Assembly: GCA_003232715.1 (NCBI GenBank)
Contig: QIJG01000054.1
Location: 1 to 17,308, forward strand
Reading direction: 5' to 3'
Origin: Nitrospirota bacterium
GTDB taxonomy: Bacteria > Nitrospirota > Thermodesulfovibrionia > Thermodesulfovibrionales > JdFR-85
Length of the DNA: 17,308 bases
Position 1 is the first letter of the stretch; every line of letters starts with the position of its first letter. The position numbers and the translations under genes are program-made. This document shows positions 1 through 6,258 of the stretch, in pieces. Below the pieces are notes generated by a model. That model did not search any database. It was not told the origin of the DNA and saw nothing but the letters and a program-made list of their open reading frames with translations.

Positions 1-65
1 AAGATAAACTTCTGTGACCGGGACGTAATTATGGGGACAGGCTACAAGGGGTATAATAAAAAAAT

Positions 66-227
66 GTGGAAAAAGGGATTAAAGGTGGCGTAGAGGTGGT
101 CGGGGTACATTATAGATTAAATCCAGGATATGAAGGTGATTGTGATTTTGACACTGATTGTTCCATGGGTTTTTATTGTTACAGAAAATATAAAGAATCT
201 CGCTATGTAGAAGTAACCAATGCCTAA
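66..227 (+). CDS. Unidentified short ORF (53 aa), possibly a gene remnant
   Basis: I do not recognise this product. A GTG-initiated frame is open to the TAA at 225-227 and encodes a small Cys- and Tyr-rich peptide with the pattern C-x5-C-x5-C around residues 27-40. The same frame is closed by a TAA at 57-59, and a neighbouring frame is open from the window edge to the TAG at 91-93, so the piece could be the frameshifted tail of a gene that begins outside the window. Its stop overlaps the ATG of the HicA-like frame by 8 nt, as antitoxin/toxin pairs often do. However, the sequence does not look like HicB. No convincing ribosome binding site is visible. It may be non-coding. Confidence 0.2.
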   Translation: MEKGIKGGVEVVGVHYRLNPGYEGDCDFDTDCSMGFYCYRKYKESRYVEVTNA

Positions 228-393
228 ATTGTCAGGAGTAAATCACCAACGGGCTGTCAAAGCTTTTACAAAAGCCGGCTTCTGGATTGCTCGTGAAGGC
301 AAGCATATCACCATGACAAATGGTGAGCGTAGCGTAGACGTAGCATTACAATTCCTATTTGCTGCTTTTTTATTAAACACACCTTCAGCATAA
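220..393 (+). pseudogene. hicA: HicA-like mRNA interferase toxin, C-terminally broken
   Basis: The first ~35 residues (MPKLSG, then a helix, a KAGFWIAREGKHITM segment and TNGER) match the start of the small double-stranded-RNA-binding HicA toxin. They include the conserved His of the G-K-H motif (here at about residue 29). After TNGER the frame reads VDVALQF and ends at residue 57 instead of continuing with the family's I-T-I-P strand and C-terminal helix. An I-T-I-P-like stretch is present in another frame near 345-357. It lies just after the near-duplicated bases gcgtagcgtagacgtag (about 329-345), which suggests a small slippage or duplication caused the frameshift. The 3' part is then replaced by unrelated sequence ending next to the MITE-like element. 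No recognisable hicB partner is present. Probably inactive. Confidence 0.5.
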
Positions 394-543
394 ACAGTAA
401 TTATTAAATGTCTCGTAATTGAACCGACATCAATCTAAAAATCTCCCCTTGCCCCTCTTTGCCAAAGAGGGGGATGATCCCTCCCTTTGGCAAATTTTTA
501 AATAATATGTCCACACTATTTTGAGACGATTAATAATTGCTGT
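394..543. mobile_element. MITE-like non-autonomous element with terminal inverted repeats
   Basis: The left end (394-414, beginning acagtaattattaaa) and the right end (523-543, ending ttaataattgctgt) are inverted repeats matching at 18 of 21 positions. Partial complementarity continues inward (gacat/atgtc, then taaaaat/attttta). The middle forms a strong hairpin: tgccaaag (460-467) pairs with ctttggca (485-492), extended by a G-run/C-run stem. A nested perfect 9-bp hairpin lies at 452-472 (cccctcttt/aaagagggg). There is no ORF. Size, terminal repeats and foldback structure fit a miniature inverted-repeat element. No clear target-site duplication could be assigned. The hairpin followed by aattttta could also act as a terminator. 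The rest of the gap up to the next gene (544-709) shows nothing recognisable. Confidence 0.5.
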
Positions 544-709
544 AATTGCCTGACAAAATATATTTGGGGCACCTCTTCTTATAGGCCTTTTTTTTACCTT
601 CGCCGTGAATTGCTGACAGTCTATTGTTTTATTCCTCAGGCTTTCGCTAAAATGAAGAAAACAGGAAGGTAAGGTACCTCAGACCTGTTTTAGAGGGAAA
701 GCCGTATAT

Positions 710-1371
710 TTGGGTAAAACTACCATGAAGGAAGAGGATAAGATTGAATTTTTAAAAAATATTGAACTCTTTTCTTCGCTAACTGATGATGAGTTGCGTG
801 AAACTACCAGGAGTATAGTAATAAAAAAGTTCAGGAAGGGTCAGACAATCCTTTACGAAGAAGATACCAATGAGTATATGTATATAATTTTTGAGGGGGA
901 GGTGAAGGCGATTCAGACAACAGAAGATGGAAAAGAGATAATCCTTGCTATACATAATTCAGGTGATTTTTTCGGAGAAATATCATTGCTTGATGGTAAA
1001 ACGATTCCTGCAAGGGTATTGGCGACAAAGGATGCCATTACAGCTATTATTTCAAAAAAAGGTTTTTATTCCCTGCTTGGCCATAATAAAGTAGCCATAA
1101 AAATGTCGCAAATATTGTGCTCCCGGCTTCGTGAGTCATGGGCCAAGGTGCAGATGTTGAATTTTAACAATGCATCCCAGAGGGTGAAGATGTTATTGAT
1201 TATGAGATTAAACTTACACACCAGGATTTAGCGGAGATGAGCGGCATGACGCGCGAGACTGTTACAAGAGTAATTGACAAGTTACAAAAGAGTGGAGAGA
1301 TAGCGATTCTCAAAAATAAGGTTATACGTTTGACTCCTGATTTCTGCAGGGAATTTAAATGTTCAATATGA
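710..1371 (+). pseudogene. Crp/Fnr-family transcription regulator, frameshifted between sensor and HTH domains
   Basis: The first frame (TTG at 710 with agaggga upstream, or ATG at 725) encodes a cyclic-nucleotide-binding beta-roll (about residues 15-125, including GDFFGEISLLDGK) and the start of the dimerisation helix. It then stops at 1229-1231 after QRVKMLL. A second frame, open from about 1168 to the TGA at 1369-1371, encodes the complete winged helix-turn-helix: DYEIKLTHQDLAEMSG then MTRETVTRVIDKLQKSGEI. The recognition helix RETVTR resembles that of E. coli CRP (RETVGR), which reads TGTGA, rather than the Fnr type. About 10-14 residues usually found between the two parts are missing. 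Bases 1179-1198 read sensibly in both frames, as expected for a deletion between short direct repeats. It is either a genuine pseudogene or an assembly or sequencing error. Confidence 0.8.
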
Positions 1372-1414
1372 ATCAGGTCAGGGGCCGGGGCTAACCATGC
1401 AGACAGGAAGAAGG

Positions 1415-2311
1415 ATGATTTCAGGACATCGCCTCTTTTTATTCTTTACTGCCGTAACATTCGTGATTTTTTACGCCCCCCTCAGGGACTTGATGGTATT
1501 GTCATTTCATAAGGAGGTATACTCCCACATACTACTGGTACCGCTGGTGAGTGGGTACTTTTTTTATTTGAAAAGGGAGACAATATTTTCGAATGTAAGA
1601 CGTTCTTTTGTGCCCGGTGGCATGGTCGTAATATCGGGCGTCATATTGTACCTGGCCGGGATATACCTGGGACAGGGACTCAACCGGAATGACTACCTGT
1701 CACTCATGACCTTATCAGCCCTGCTTTTCCTGATTGGCGGGTTTATATTTTCTTATGGTTTGCAGGCCTTCAATGCCGCCTCGTTTCCCCTTTTATACCT
1801 TGGCTTTATGGTGCCGATTCCTTCTGTAGTGTTGGAATGGCTCATTCATTTCCTGCGGGTAGGTTCAGTAGAGGTTGTCGCTTTCATTTTCAGGCTCACA
1901 GGGGTGCCTGCTGTCCAGGAGGGATATGTTTTTCATTTGCCCTCGCTCGGTATAGAGGTTGCGAAGCAGTGCAGCGGGATTCGTTCAACCATTGTCCTCT
2001 TTATCTCCAGTATCATTGCAGGTCACGTATTTCTCAGGACGGGATGGAAGAAGATTGTCCTGTACTTGTCGATATTTCCTGTCACCATTGTAAAGAACGG
2101 ACTACGCATCGTTACACTTGCAGTGCTGGGGGAATACGTGGATAAGACATTTCTTACCAACAGCATCCTGCATAGGAACGGTGGGATACTCTTTCTCTTC
2201 ATTGCCGTCTTAATCATCCTTCCACTTCTGTGGGTGCTGAACAGGAGTGAACCCAAGGTGACAGGGAGTCTTGATTGTGAAGGCAGTGCCGGAAAAAAAC
2301 AGAAAAAATAG
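1415..2311 (+). CDS. Exosortase/archaeosortase family transmembrane protease-transpeptidase
   Basis: An integral membrane protein with about eight hydrophobic segments, expected in the inner membrane. Exosortases recognise C-terminal PEP-CTERM signals of exported proteins. The catalytic set is visible (numbered from an upstream ATG at 1397): Cys192 in AKQCSGIRS, Arg237 in KNGLRIVTL and His259 in ILHRNGG. The ATG at 1415 is preferred because aggaagaagg lies just upstream; the ATG at 1397 would add six residues. At about 300 aa it is a stand-alone catalytic domain, without the fused EpsI (DUF3485) extension of typical XrtA proteins. It ends in a short Lys-rich cytoplasmic tail. No PEP-CTERM substrate is visible in the window, so its targets must be elsewhere. 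The assignment to the family is secure, the subtype is not. Confidence 0.93.
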   Translation: MISGHRLFLFFTAVTFVIFYAPLRDLMVLSFHKEVYSHILLVPLVSGYFFYLKRETIFSNVRRSFVPGGMVVISGVILYLAGIYLGQGLNRNDYLSLMTLSALLFLIGGFIFSYGLQAFNAASFPLLYLGFMVPIPSVVLEWLIHFLRVGSVEVVAFIFRLTGVPAVQEGYVFHLPSLGIEVAKQCSGIRSTIVLFISSIIAGHVFLRTGWKKIVLYLSIFPVTIVKNGLRIVTLAVLGEYVDKTFLTNSILHRNGGILFLFIAVLIILPLLWVLNRSEPKVTGSLDCEGSAGKKQKK

Positions 2312-2412
2312 AAAAACTTGATAAAAGATTACACGGATTTAGCAGATTTTCTCCAAAAGAGAGACATTAGAAATTATTACTTATAAAACGGCCTTGGGAC
2401 TGGTTACTGCTT

Positions 2413-2817
2413 TCAAAAATCTTCACAAACCGGGTTGGAATAATCACTCTCATTTCCTGATGTATCATAAGCTGTAACTGCGAAGCACAAGGTGCCTGAT
2501 GTTGGTAGTTTATCAATGGAATCAAGTTTGACACTTGTTCTGTCCCCTACGTCTATGTAGCCTGTATAATTACCTGACGAGGGACCGTAGTAGAGTTTGT
2601 ATCCTTTAAGGTCGGTCAGAGGGGTCCCATCCTCATTTGTGGTTGGTGCCTCCCATTCCAGTTTGGCCTTTGTCGAGGCCTTTGTAGTGGTGTTTCCTCC
2701 TTCGGTATAGTCAGCAATGCTACTGTCACTTGCCCCGCAACCGGATAAGACAACCATAAGTGTTAGCGATGCAGCAAGGAGGAGGAGCATAGTATATGTT
2801 TTTCTTTTCTGAAACAC
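2413..2817 (-). CDS. Lipoprotein with a single fibronectin type III domain
   Basis: A 134-aa protein starting at GTG (2817) with ggag about 10 nt upstream. It has a lipoprotein signal: a basic n-region (KRK), a hydrophobic core and the lipobox LSGC with the acylated Cys at residue 27. A short Ser/Thr/Asn-rich linker follows. One FnIII-like beta-sandwich spans about residues 52-132: KLEWEAP, DLKGYKLYYG, GYIDVGDRTS, TLCFAVTAYDTSGNES, ending in DYSNPVC. Such domains mediate protein or glycan contacts at the cell surface. It has no enzymatic motif and no PEP-CTERM tail. It converges on the exosortase gene and is transcribed away from the kinase/regulator pair. A role in anchoring the polysaccharide or matrix is only inference from context. 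Confidence 0.8.
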   Translation of the reverse strand: MFQKRKTYTMLLLLAASLTLMVVLSGCGASDSSIADYTEGGNTTTKASTKAKLEWEAPTTNEDGTPLTDLKGYKLYYGPSSGNYTGYIDVGDRTSVKLDSIDKLPTSGTLCFAVTAYDTSGNESDYSNPVCEDF

Positions 2818-3281
2818 GTCTGTTTTGCTCCGGAAGCCTGGGATCGGATCTGCTCCTGCAGATATCTTAAGCCTTCTGATGACCGTAACAGAAATATTGT
2901 TTGTCTCTGTAGTTACAGAATACCAGGTATTTCCGGGCGATAATGTGATTCAGATCACGATTTTTCTGTTAGTCCATCTTAGTATACACTAAAGAGAGTT
3001 AAAATATTAGGTTTGTGTGTGGCCGATAACTATTCAGGATGTTGGAACGGGGATTTTCACCGTGAATTGCTGAAATATGCCTGTTTGCCTTGATATTTTG
3101 GGAGATTTTTGATTATAATTTCAGTAGGAACTTGTCTCTGGGGTAATTTCTGTACAGAAAAATCTCCGGAGTTTTTTTTGTATATCCGTTATAATTAAAA
3201 ATACTTAATAATCGAGGCTGACAACAGCAGGTTTGATTAAAAGATTCTCACTTGTCACATCTCTTCGAGGTAGGGGGTATT
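2818..3281. other. Divergent intergenic region upstream of the two-component genes
   Basis: A 464-bp gene-free stretch between the minus-strand lipoprotein and the plus-strand kinase. It contains a Crp-type operator (listed separately), a TATACA hexamer at 2983-2988 placed about where a class II Crp-activated promoter would have its -10 box, a perfect 14-bp palindrome tttctgtacagaaa at 3147-3160, and a perfect TATAAT at 3190-3195 without a recognisable -35 box at normal spacing. The 14 bases ccgtgaattgctga at 3060-3073 recur at 603-616 upstream of the Crp-like gene. No ORF or RNA gene is recognised. Confidence 0.5.
2944..2959. promoter_or_regulatory. Crp-type operator (TGTGA-N6-TCACG)
   Basis: Both half-sites of the CRP consensus are present with the correct 6-bp spacing (TGTGAttcagaTCACg), and the flanking bases (taa on the left, att on the right) also follow the extended 22-bp consensus. 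Its centre lies about 34 bp before a TATACA hexamer at 2983-2988, close to class II geometry for plus-strand transcription of the kinase/regulator genes. It is about 134 bp upstream of the minus-strand lipoprotein start. The Crp-like protein encoded at 710-1371 has the RETVTR recognition helix expected to read this site, but its reading frame is broken. Whether the site is used is inference. Confidence 0.5.
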
Positions 3282-4283
3282 GTGCATCAATCCTATAGCT
3301 TTTGTACTGATGACAGGTTATACATAAATTCGTGGGGAACTGAGATTACAGAGCTTACGGGAATGGCTTCCTCTGCAGTACTTGGCATGAAATATTATGA
3401 AGTGCTTCCAAGGATATTAGCCGACGATAGAGATGCCCTATCCGTGGTACTGGCAGATAAAACCCCCCTGGACCTTAAAGGATATTCCTTTAATTGTCTG
3501 CATGACCGTGTTAAAGCTGATGTAAGAATCGATCCGGTAAGAGTTGACAGCGGAAAGGTTGAAGAGCTCAGGGTAGAGATCAGTCCTTACTCGGTCTGTG
3601 CAATGGCCAGGAAACTGCAAAATTCCCAGCGGCTTATTGATATTGGTAAAATAGCCTCCACCCTTGCACATGGAGTCAGAAACCCGTTGAATGCCATAAA
3701 GGGGTCTGTTGTCTATCTCAGAGAGAAGTATTCGAACGAACAGACACTTATCGAGTTTACAAAGATAATGGAGGAGGAGATAACACGACTTGATAATTTT
3801 ATCTCAAAGTTCCTCAGTACATCCATATCTGTTGCCGGGTTGTCTGAGTCCGGAGTAAACGTATTATTAAAAAAGATAGAGATCTATACATTCCTTCAAA
3901 CGCATACCAAAGACATAAGTGCTACCTATGAGTATGGTGATATACCTCTGGTGGCAATAGACTCATTTCAGCTCGAACAGGCAGTGCTGAACGTTATAAA
4001 CAATGCGATCGAAGCGATGGGCTCAGGAGGGCATCTTTCAGTGAGGACAAGGACACAAAAGGTCTCTGGTAATGATTTTGTATTGATTGAGGTCTCTGAT
4101 ACCGGGCCGGGGATGGCTGACAATGGCTTTAACGATATTTCCCATGAGAATAAGGATAAGGGCAGGGGGTTCGGATTGTTTATTACCCGAGAGATCCTTC
4201 AGTGTTATGGCGGTTTTCTGGAGATAAGAAGCAGGAAGGGTGCCGGCACTACTGTAAGATTGTATCTTCGCGTAAGCATTTAA
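3282..4283 (+). CDS. PAS-domain sensor histidine kinase (NtrB-like, soluble)
   Basis: A cytoplasmic kinase without membrane segments. It is expected to sense an internal cue through its N-terminal PAS-like domain (about residues 3-105) and phosphorylate the adjacent NtrC-type regulator. Numbered from the GTG at 3282, the HisKA phospho-acceptor is His130 in the ALxHGVRNPLNAI-type H-box. The HATPase_c domain shows the N-box (LNVINNAIEAM, about 236-246), the G1 box DTGPGM (273-278) and the G2 box GRGFGLF (294-300). The GTG at 3282 is preferred because gaggtaggggg sits just upstream. A TTG at 3252 would add ten residues but has no Shine-Dalgarno. It ends 11 bp before the regulator gene. XrtA loci usually carry a large membrane-bound PrsK kinase; this one is different. 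Confidence 0.88.
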   Translation: MHQSYSFCTDDRLYINSWGTEITELTGMASSAVLGMKYYEVLPRILADDRDALSVVLADKTPLDLKGYSFNCLHDRVKADVRIDPVRVDSGKVEELRVEISPYSVCAMARKLQNSQRLIDIGKIASTLAHGVRNPLNAIKGSVVYLREKYSNEQTLIEFTKIMEEEITRLDNFISKFLSTSISVAGLSESGVNVLLKKIEIYTFLQTHTKDISATYEYGDIPLVAIDSFQLEQAVLNVINNAIEAMGSGGHLSVRTRTQKVSGNDFVLIEVSDTGPGMADNGFNDISHENKDKGRGFGLFITREILQCYGGFLEIRSRKGAGTTVRLYLRVSI

Positions 4284-4294
4284 GAGAGGTCTGA

Positions 4295-5638
4295 ATGGGC
4301 AATGGAACAGTCTTGATTGTAGACGATGAGCCAAACGCCGTCAAGGTGCTGTCTGCAATTCTTCTGGAAGCTGATTATAATGTTGTAGAGTCCATAGACG
4401 TTGACATGGCCCTGAAAGCTCTCCATCAGGAAGACGTAGATGTAATAATTACAGACCTGAGAATGCCGGGCAGGGACGGGATGCAGCTTTTTGAATATGT
4501 TACTGAAAACCACCCCGACATTCCTGTTATCTTCCTTACTGCATACGGGAGCGTTGATTCTGCCGTACATGCAATTACACATGGTGCTTTTTACTACTTT
4601 ATCAAGCCCCCTGACTATCTTAAACTCAAGAGTATCCTATCGAGGGCAGTTGAACAGAGGCGTCTGAAGAGAGAGATAGACACGCTCAGAAAGAGGCTTG
4701 CGGAAGAGACATCCCTTCCACGGATAATCGGGAAAACACCCCAAATGCTCAAGATATTCAATACAATTGAGACAATAAAGGATTCGGAAAGCAGTGTTAT
4801 TATTTGCGGTGAGACCGGGACAGGAAAGGAATTAATTGCCCGGGCATTACACTTTGGCAGTGACCGGAGGGACAGGCCCTTTGTTGCAGTGAATTGTGCT
4901 GCCATACCGAGGGAGTTACTGGAGTCTGAACTCTTCGGATATGAAAAGGGGGCCTTTACAGGAGCTGTTTCAAGAAGGATAGGCAGGTTCGATGAGGCCT
5001 CCGGCGGTACTCTCTTCCTTGACGAGATCGGTGAACTTGAGCTTTCAGTTCAGGCAAAGCTGCTCAGGGTCCTTCAGGAGAGAGAGATTGAGAGACTTGG
5101 AAGTAACAGGAAGATTAAGGTCCATTTCAGGCTTATTTCATCTACAAATCGCGATCTTGGAAGAGAGGTAAAGACCGGTAATTTCAGAAAGGATCTTTTA
5201 TACAGGATAAACGTTATACAGATTAATGTGCCCCTTCTCAAAGAGAGGCAGGATGACATTCCTTTACTTGTATCTGAATATGTCAATGAGTTCTGTATAA
5301 GAGAGAAGAAAGTACTTACTTTATCAGATGAGGTGATGGGGATATTTCAGGACTACCACTGGCCGGGAAATGTCAGGCAACTGAGGAATGTTATGGAGAG
5401 GGCTGTGGTACTTTCAAAGGGGGATACGATTACCTCGCGGGAACTCCCTGAGGAGTTTATATCCTTGAAAAAGAGGGAGGAGCCCCTTCATTCATTAAAG
5501 ACCCTTAGCGAAGTGGAGTCTGAGGCTGTAAGGAATGCACTTCGGGTATGCAATGGTAATAAGTCAAAGGCTGCAAGGCTGCTCGGGATCTCAAGGAAGG
5601 CGCTTTACAAAAGGCTTAAGGACTGGAAAATTGAGTAA
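4295..5638 (+). CDS. NtrC-family sigma-54-dependent response regulator
   Basis: Bacterial enhancer-binding protein of 447 aa with all three domains. The receiver (about 1-118) has the acidic pocket Asp10/Asp11, phospho-acceptor Asp54 in ITDLRMPG, Thr82 and Lys104. The AAA+ sigma-54 activation domain (about 143-375) has Walker A GETGTGKE (172-179), the sigma-54-contacting GAFTGA loop (219-224) and Walker B GGTLFLDE (237-244). The C-terminal Fis-type helix-turn-helix (about 405-445) contains NKSKAARLLGISRKALYKRL. The start ATG follows agagg with 5-nt spacing. It lies 11 bp behind the kinase gene, so the two form a cognate pair. Its receiver looks like the general NtrC/AtoC type rather than the PEP-CTERM-specific PrsR. 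The sigma-54 promoter about 200 bp downstream is its most obvious target. Confidence 0.93.
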   Translation: MGNGTVLIVDDEPNAVKVLSAILLEADYNVVESIDVDMALKALHQEDVDVIITDLRMPGRDGMQLFEYVTENHPDIPVIFLTAYGSVDSAVHAITHGAFYYFIKPPDYLKLKSILSRAVEQRRLKREIDTLRKRLAEETSLPRIIGKTPQMLKIFNTIETIKDSESSVIICGETGTGKELIARALHFGSDRRDRPFVAVNCAAIPRELLESELFGYEKGAFTGAVSRRIGRFDEASGGTLFLDEIGELELSVQAKLLRVLQEREIERLGSNRKIKVHFRLISSTNRDLGREVKTGNFRKDLLYRINVIQINVPLLKERQDDIPLLVSEYVNEFCIREKKVLTLSDEVMGIFQDYHWPGNVRQLRNVMERAVVLSKGDTITSRELPEEFISLKKREEPLHSLKTLSEVESEAVRNALRVCNGNKSKAARLLGISRKALYKRLKDWKIE

Positions 5639-5684
5639 GTGTGTCCATTGGAGACAATATTATTATTAAAATTCTTTAATTCTA

Positions 5685-5731
5685 AAGGATTGGTAAAAGT
5701 GTATCATAACGATACACTTTTACCAATCCTT
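5685..5731. repeat. Perfect 47-bp palindrome (21-bp arms, 5-bp centre)
   Basis: The arm 5685-5705 (starting aaggattggtaaaagtg) and the arm 5711-5731 are exact reverse complements around ataac. It begins 46 bp after the stop of the sigma-54 activator gene. There is no T-run after the right arm, so it is not a classical intrinsic terminator, although the stem would be very stable in RNA. Its centre is about 158 bp upstream of the predicted sigma-54 start site, within the distance range of enhancer sites for NtrC-type activators. It may be an enhancer, a transcript-end stabiliser or a small repetitive element. Confidence 0.75.
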
Positions 5732-5775
5732 ATAGAGAACAGGAAGGTTGTTTCTATTGGATACAGATATAGCTG

Positions 5776-5822
5776 TTTTAACGGAATAGTTTAAGGGTTT
5801 AAGCACTCCCCTGCCGTTAAAA
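5776..5822. repeat. Spaced inverted repeat upstream of the sigma-54 promoter
   Basis: ttttaacgg (5776-5784) and ccgttaaaa (5814-5822) are perfect 9-bp inverted copies separated by 29 bp. The downstream copy ends 18 bp before the -24 GG. The spacing and position suit a pair of binding sites for an activator or repressor, or a weak RNA stem-loop. No function is shown by the sequence. Confidence 0.4.
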
Positions 5823-5840
5823 TCATGATTCTTTTGTTCA

Positions 5841-5855
5841 GGCATCAAATTTGCT
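5841..5855 (+). promoter_or_regulatory. Predicted sigma-54 (-24/-12) promoter
   Basis: The sequence ggcatcaaatttgct matches the RpoN consensus core GGCA-N6-TTGCW: GG at 5841-5842, GC at 5853-5854, exactly 10 bp apart. The invariant dinucleotides and the TTGCT block are intact, while the T before GG and the CG after GGCA are not. Transcription would start near 5866. A sigma-54 activator is encoded immediately upstream and the TPR-lipoprotein operon immediately downstream, which supports the call. The expected start lies only about 3 bp before the ATG of the next ORF. Confidence 0.6.
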
Positions 5856-5868
5856 ATCATTGAAGGTC

Positions 5869-6258
5869 ATGCCTGCTGAACGTGATAATAAAACGATACT
5901 GATAATTGATGAGTCAGGGTTTACACGAGTATGTTATGCGATTCTTGAATTTGAGGGATACGGGGTTGAAACGATTGCTAATTCATCTGATCTTGAAGTC
6001 AGACTGAACAATAACGAGTTCGGACTGATAATAACGAGTTATCCTTATGGTGCTTTTCTTTTTGAGGATATAAAGAAGAAAGATATCACCACGATTATCC
6101 TTTCTGATCATATTAACAGCAATCTGATCAGCATACTTGAAAATTTTGATAACTCTTATTGCATGATAAAGCCGCTTGATTACCGGAAATTCATGTCTTT
6201 GGTAAAAGAGGTAATGGGGGGTGAGCTGAATATTCAGGGAGGGTACGCGATTGTTTAA
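5869..6258 (+). CDS. Degenerate response-regulator receiver domain protein (pseudo-receiver)
   Basis: A 129-aa single-domain protein with the receiver fold: beta1 TILIIDES, beta3 FGLIITSYPYG, beta4 TTIILSD, beta5 YCMIKPLDY and a final helix. The phospho-acceptor Asp is replaced by Ser57 (IITS where DxxxTD is usual). The acidic pair is reduced to Asp14-Glu15, but the beta4 Ser79 and the conserved Lys101-Pro are kept. It probably cannot be phosphorylated in the normal way and may act through protein-protein contact. There is no output domain. The ATG at 5869 is preferred over in-frame TTGs at 5851 and 5860, which lie within or just after the predicted promoter. Its stop overlaps the start of the TPR lipoprotein gene by 8 nt, implying translational coupling. 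I do not know a named family for it. Confidence 0.75.
   Translation: MPAERDNKTILIIDESGFTRVCYAILEFEGYGVETIANSSDLEVRLNNNEFGLIITSYPYGAFLFEDIKKKDITTIILSDHINSNLISILENFDNSYCMIKPLDYRKFMSLVKEVMGGELNIQGGYAIV

Noticed and set aside
1837..2145. Overlapping 102-codon ORF inside the exosortase gene.
   Set aside because: The exosortase catalytic motifs lie in the other frame across this stretch, and the overlapping product has no recognisable pattern.
3060..3073. The 14-mer ccgtgaattgctga occurs here and at 603-616, upstream of the kinase and Crp-like genes, and could be a shared operator.
   Set aside because: One shared 14-mer is roughly what chance gives in 17 kb, it is not palindromic, and no third copy was seen.
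3147..3195. The tttctgtacagaaa palindrome, a ctccggag stem with a following T-run, and a perfect TATAAT as operator, terminator and promoter.
   Set aside because: No matching -35 box at 15-18 bp, the ctccggag dyad leaves no proper loop, and no regulator can be assigned. They are mentioned only within the intergenic entry.
4295..5638. Naming the activator PrsR, the usual regulator of PEP-CTERM loci.
   Set aside because: Its receiver has the ordinary NtrC/AtoC pattern (DDEP, ITDLRMPG) and its kinase partner is soluble, unlike PrsK; position alone does not justify the name.
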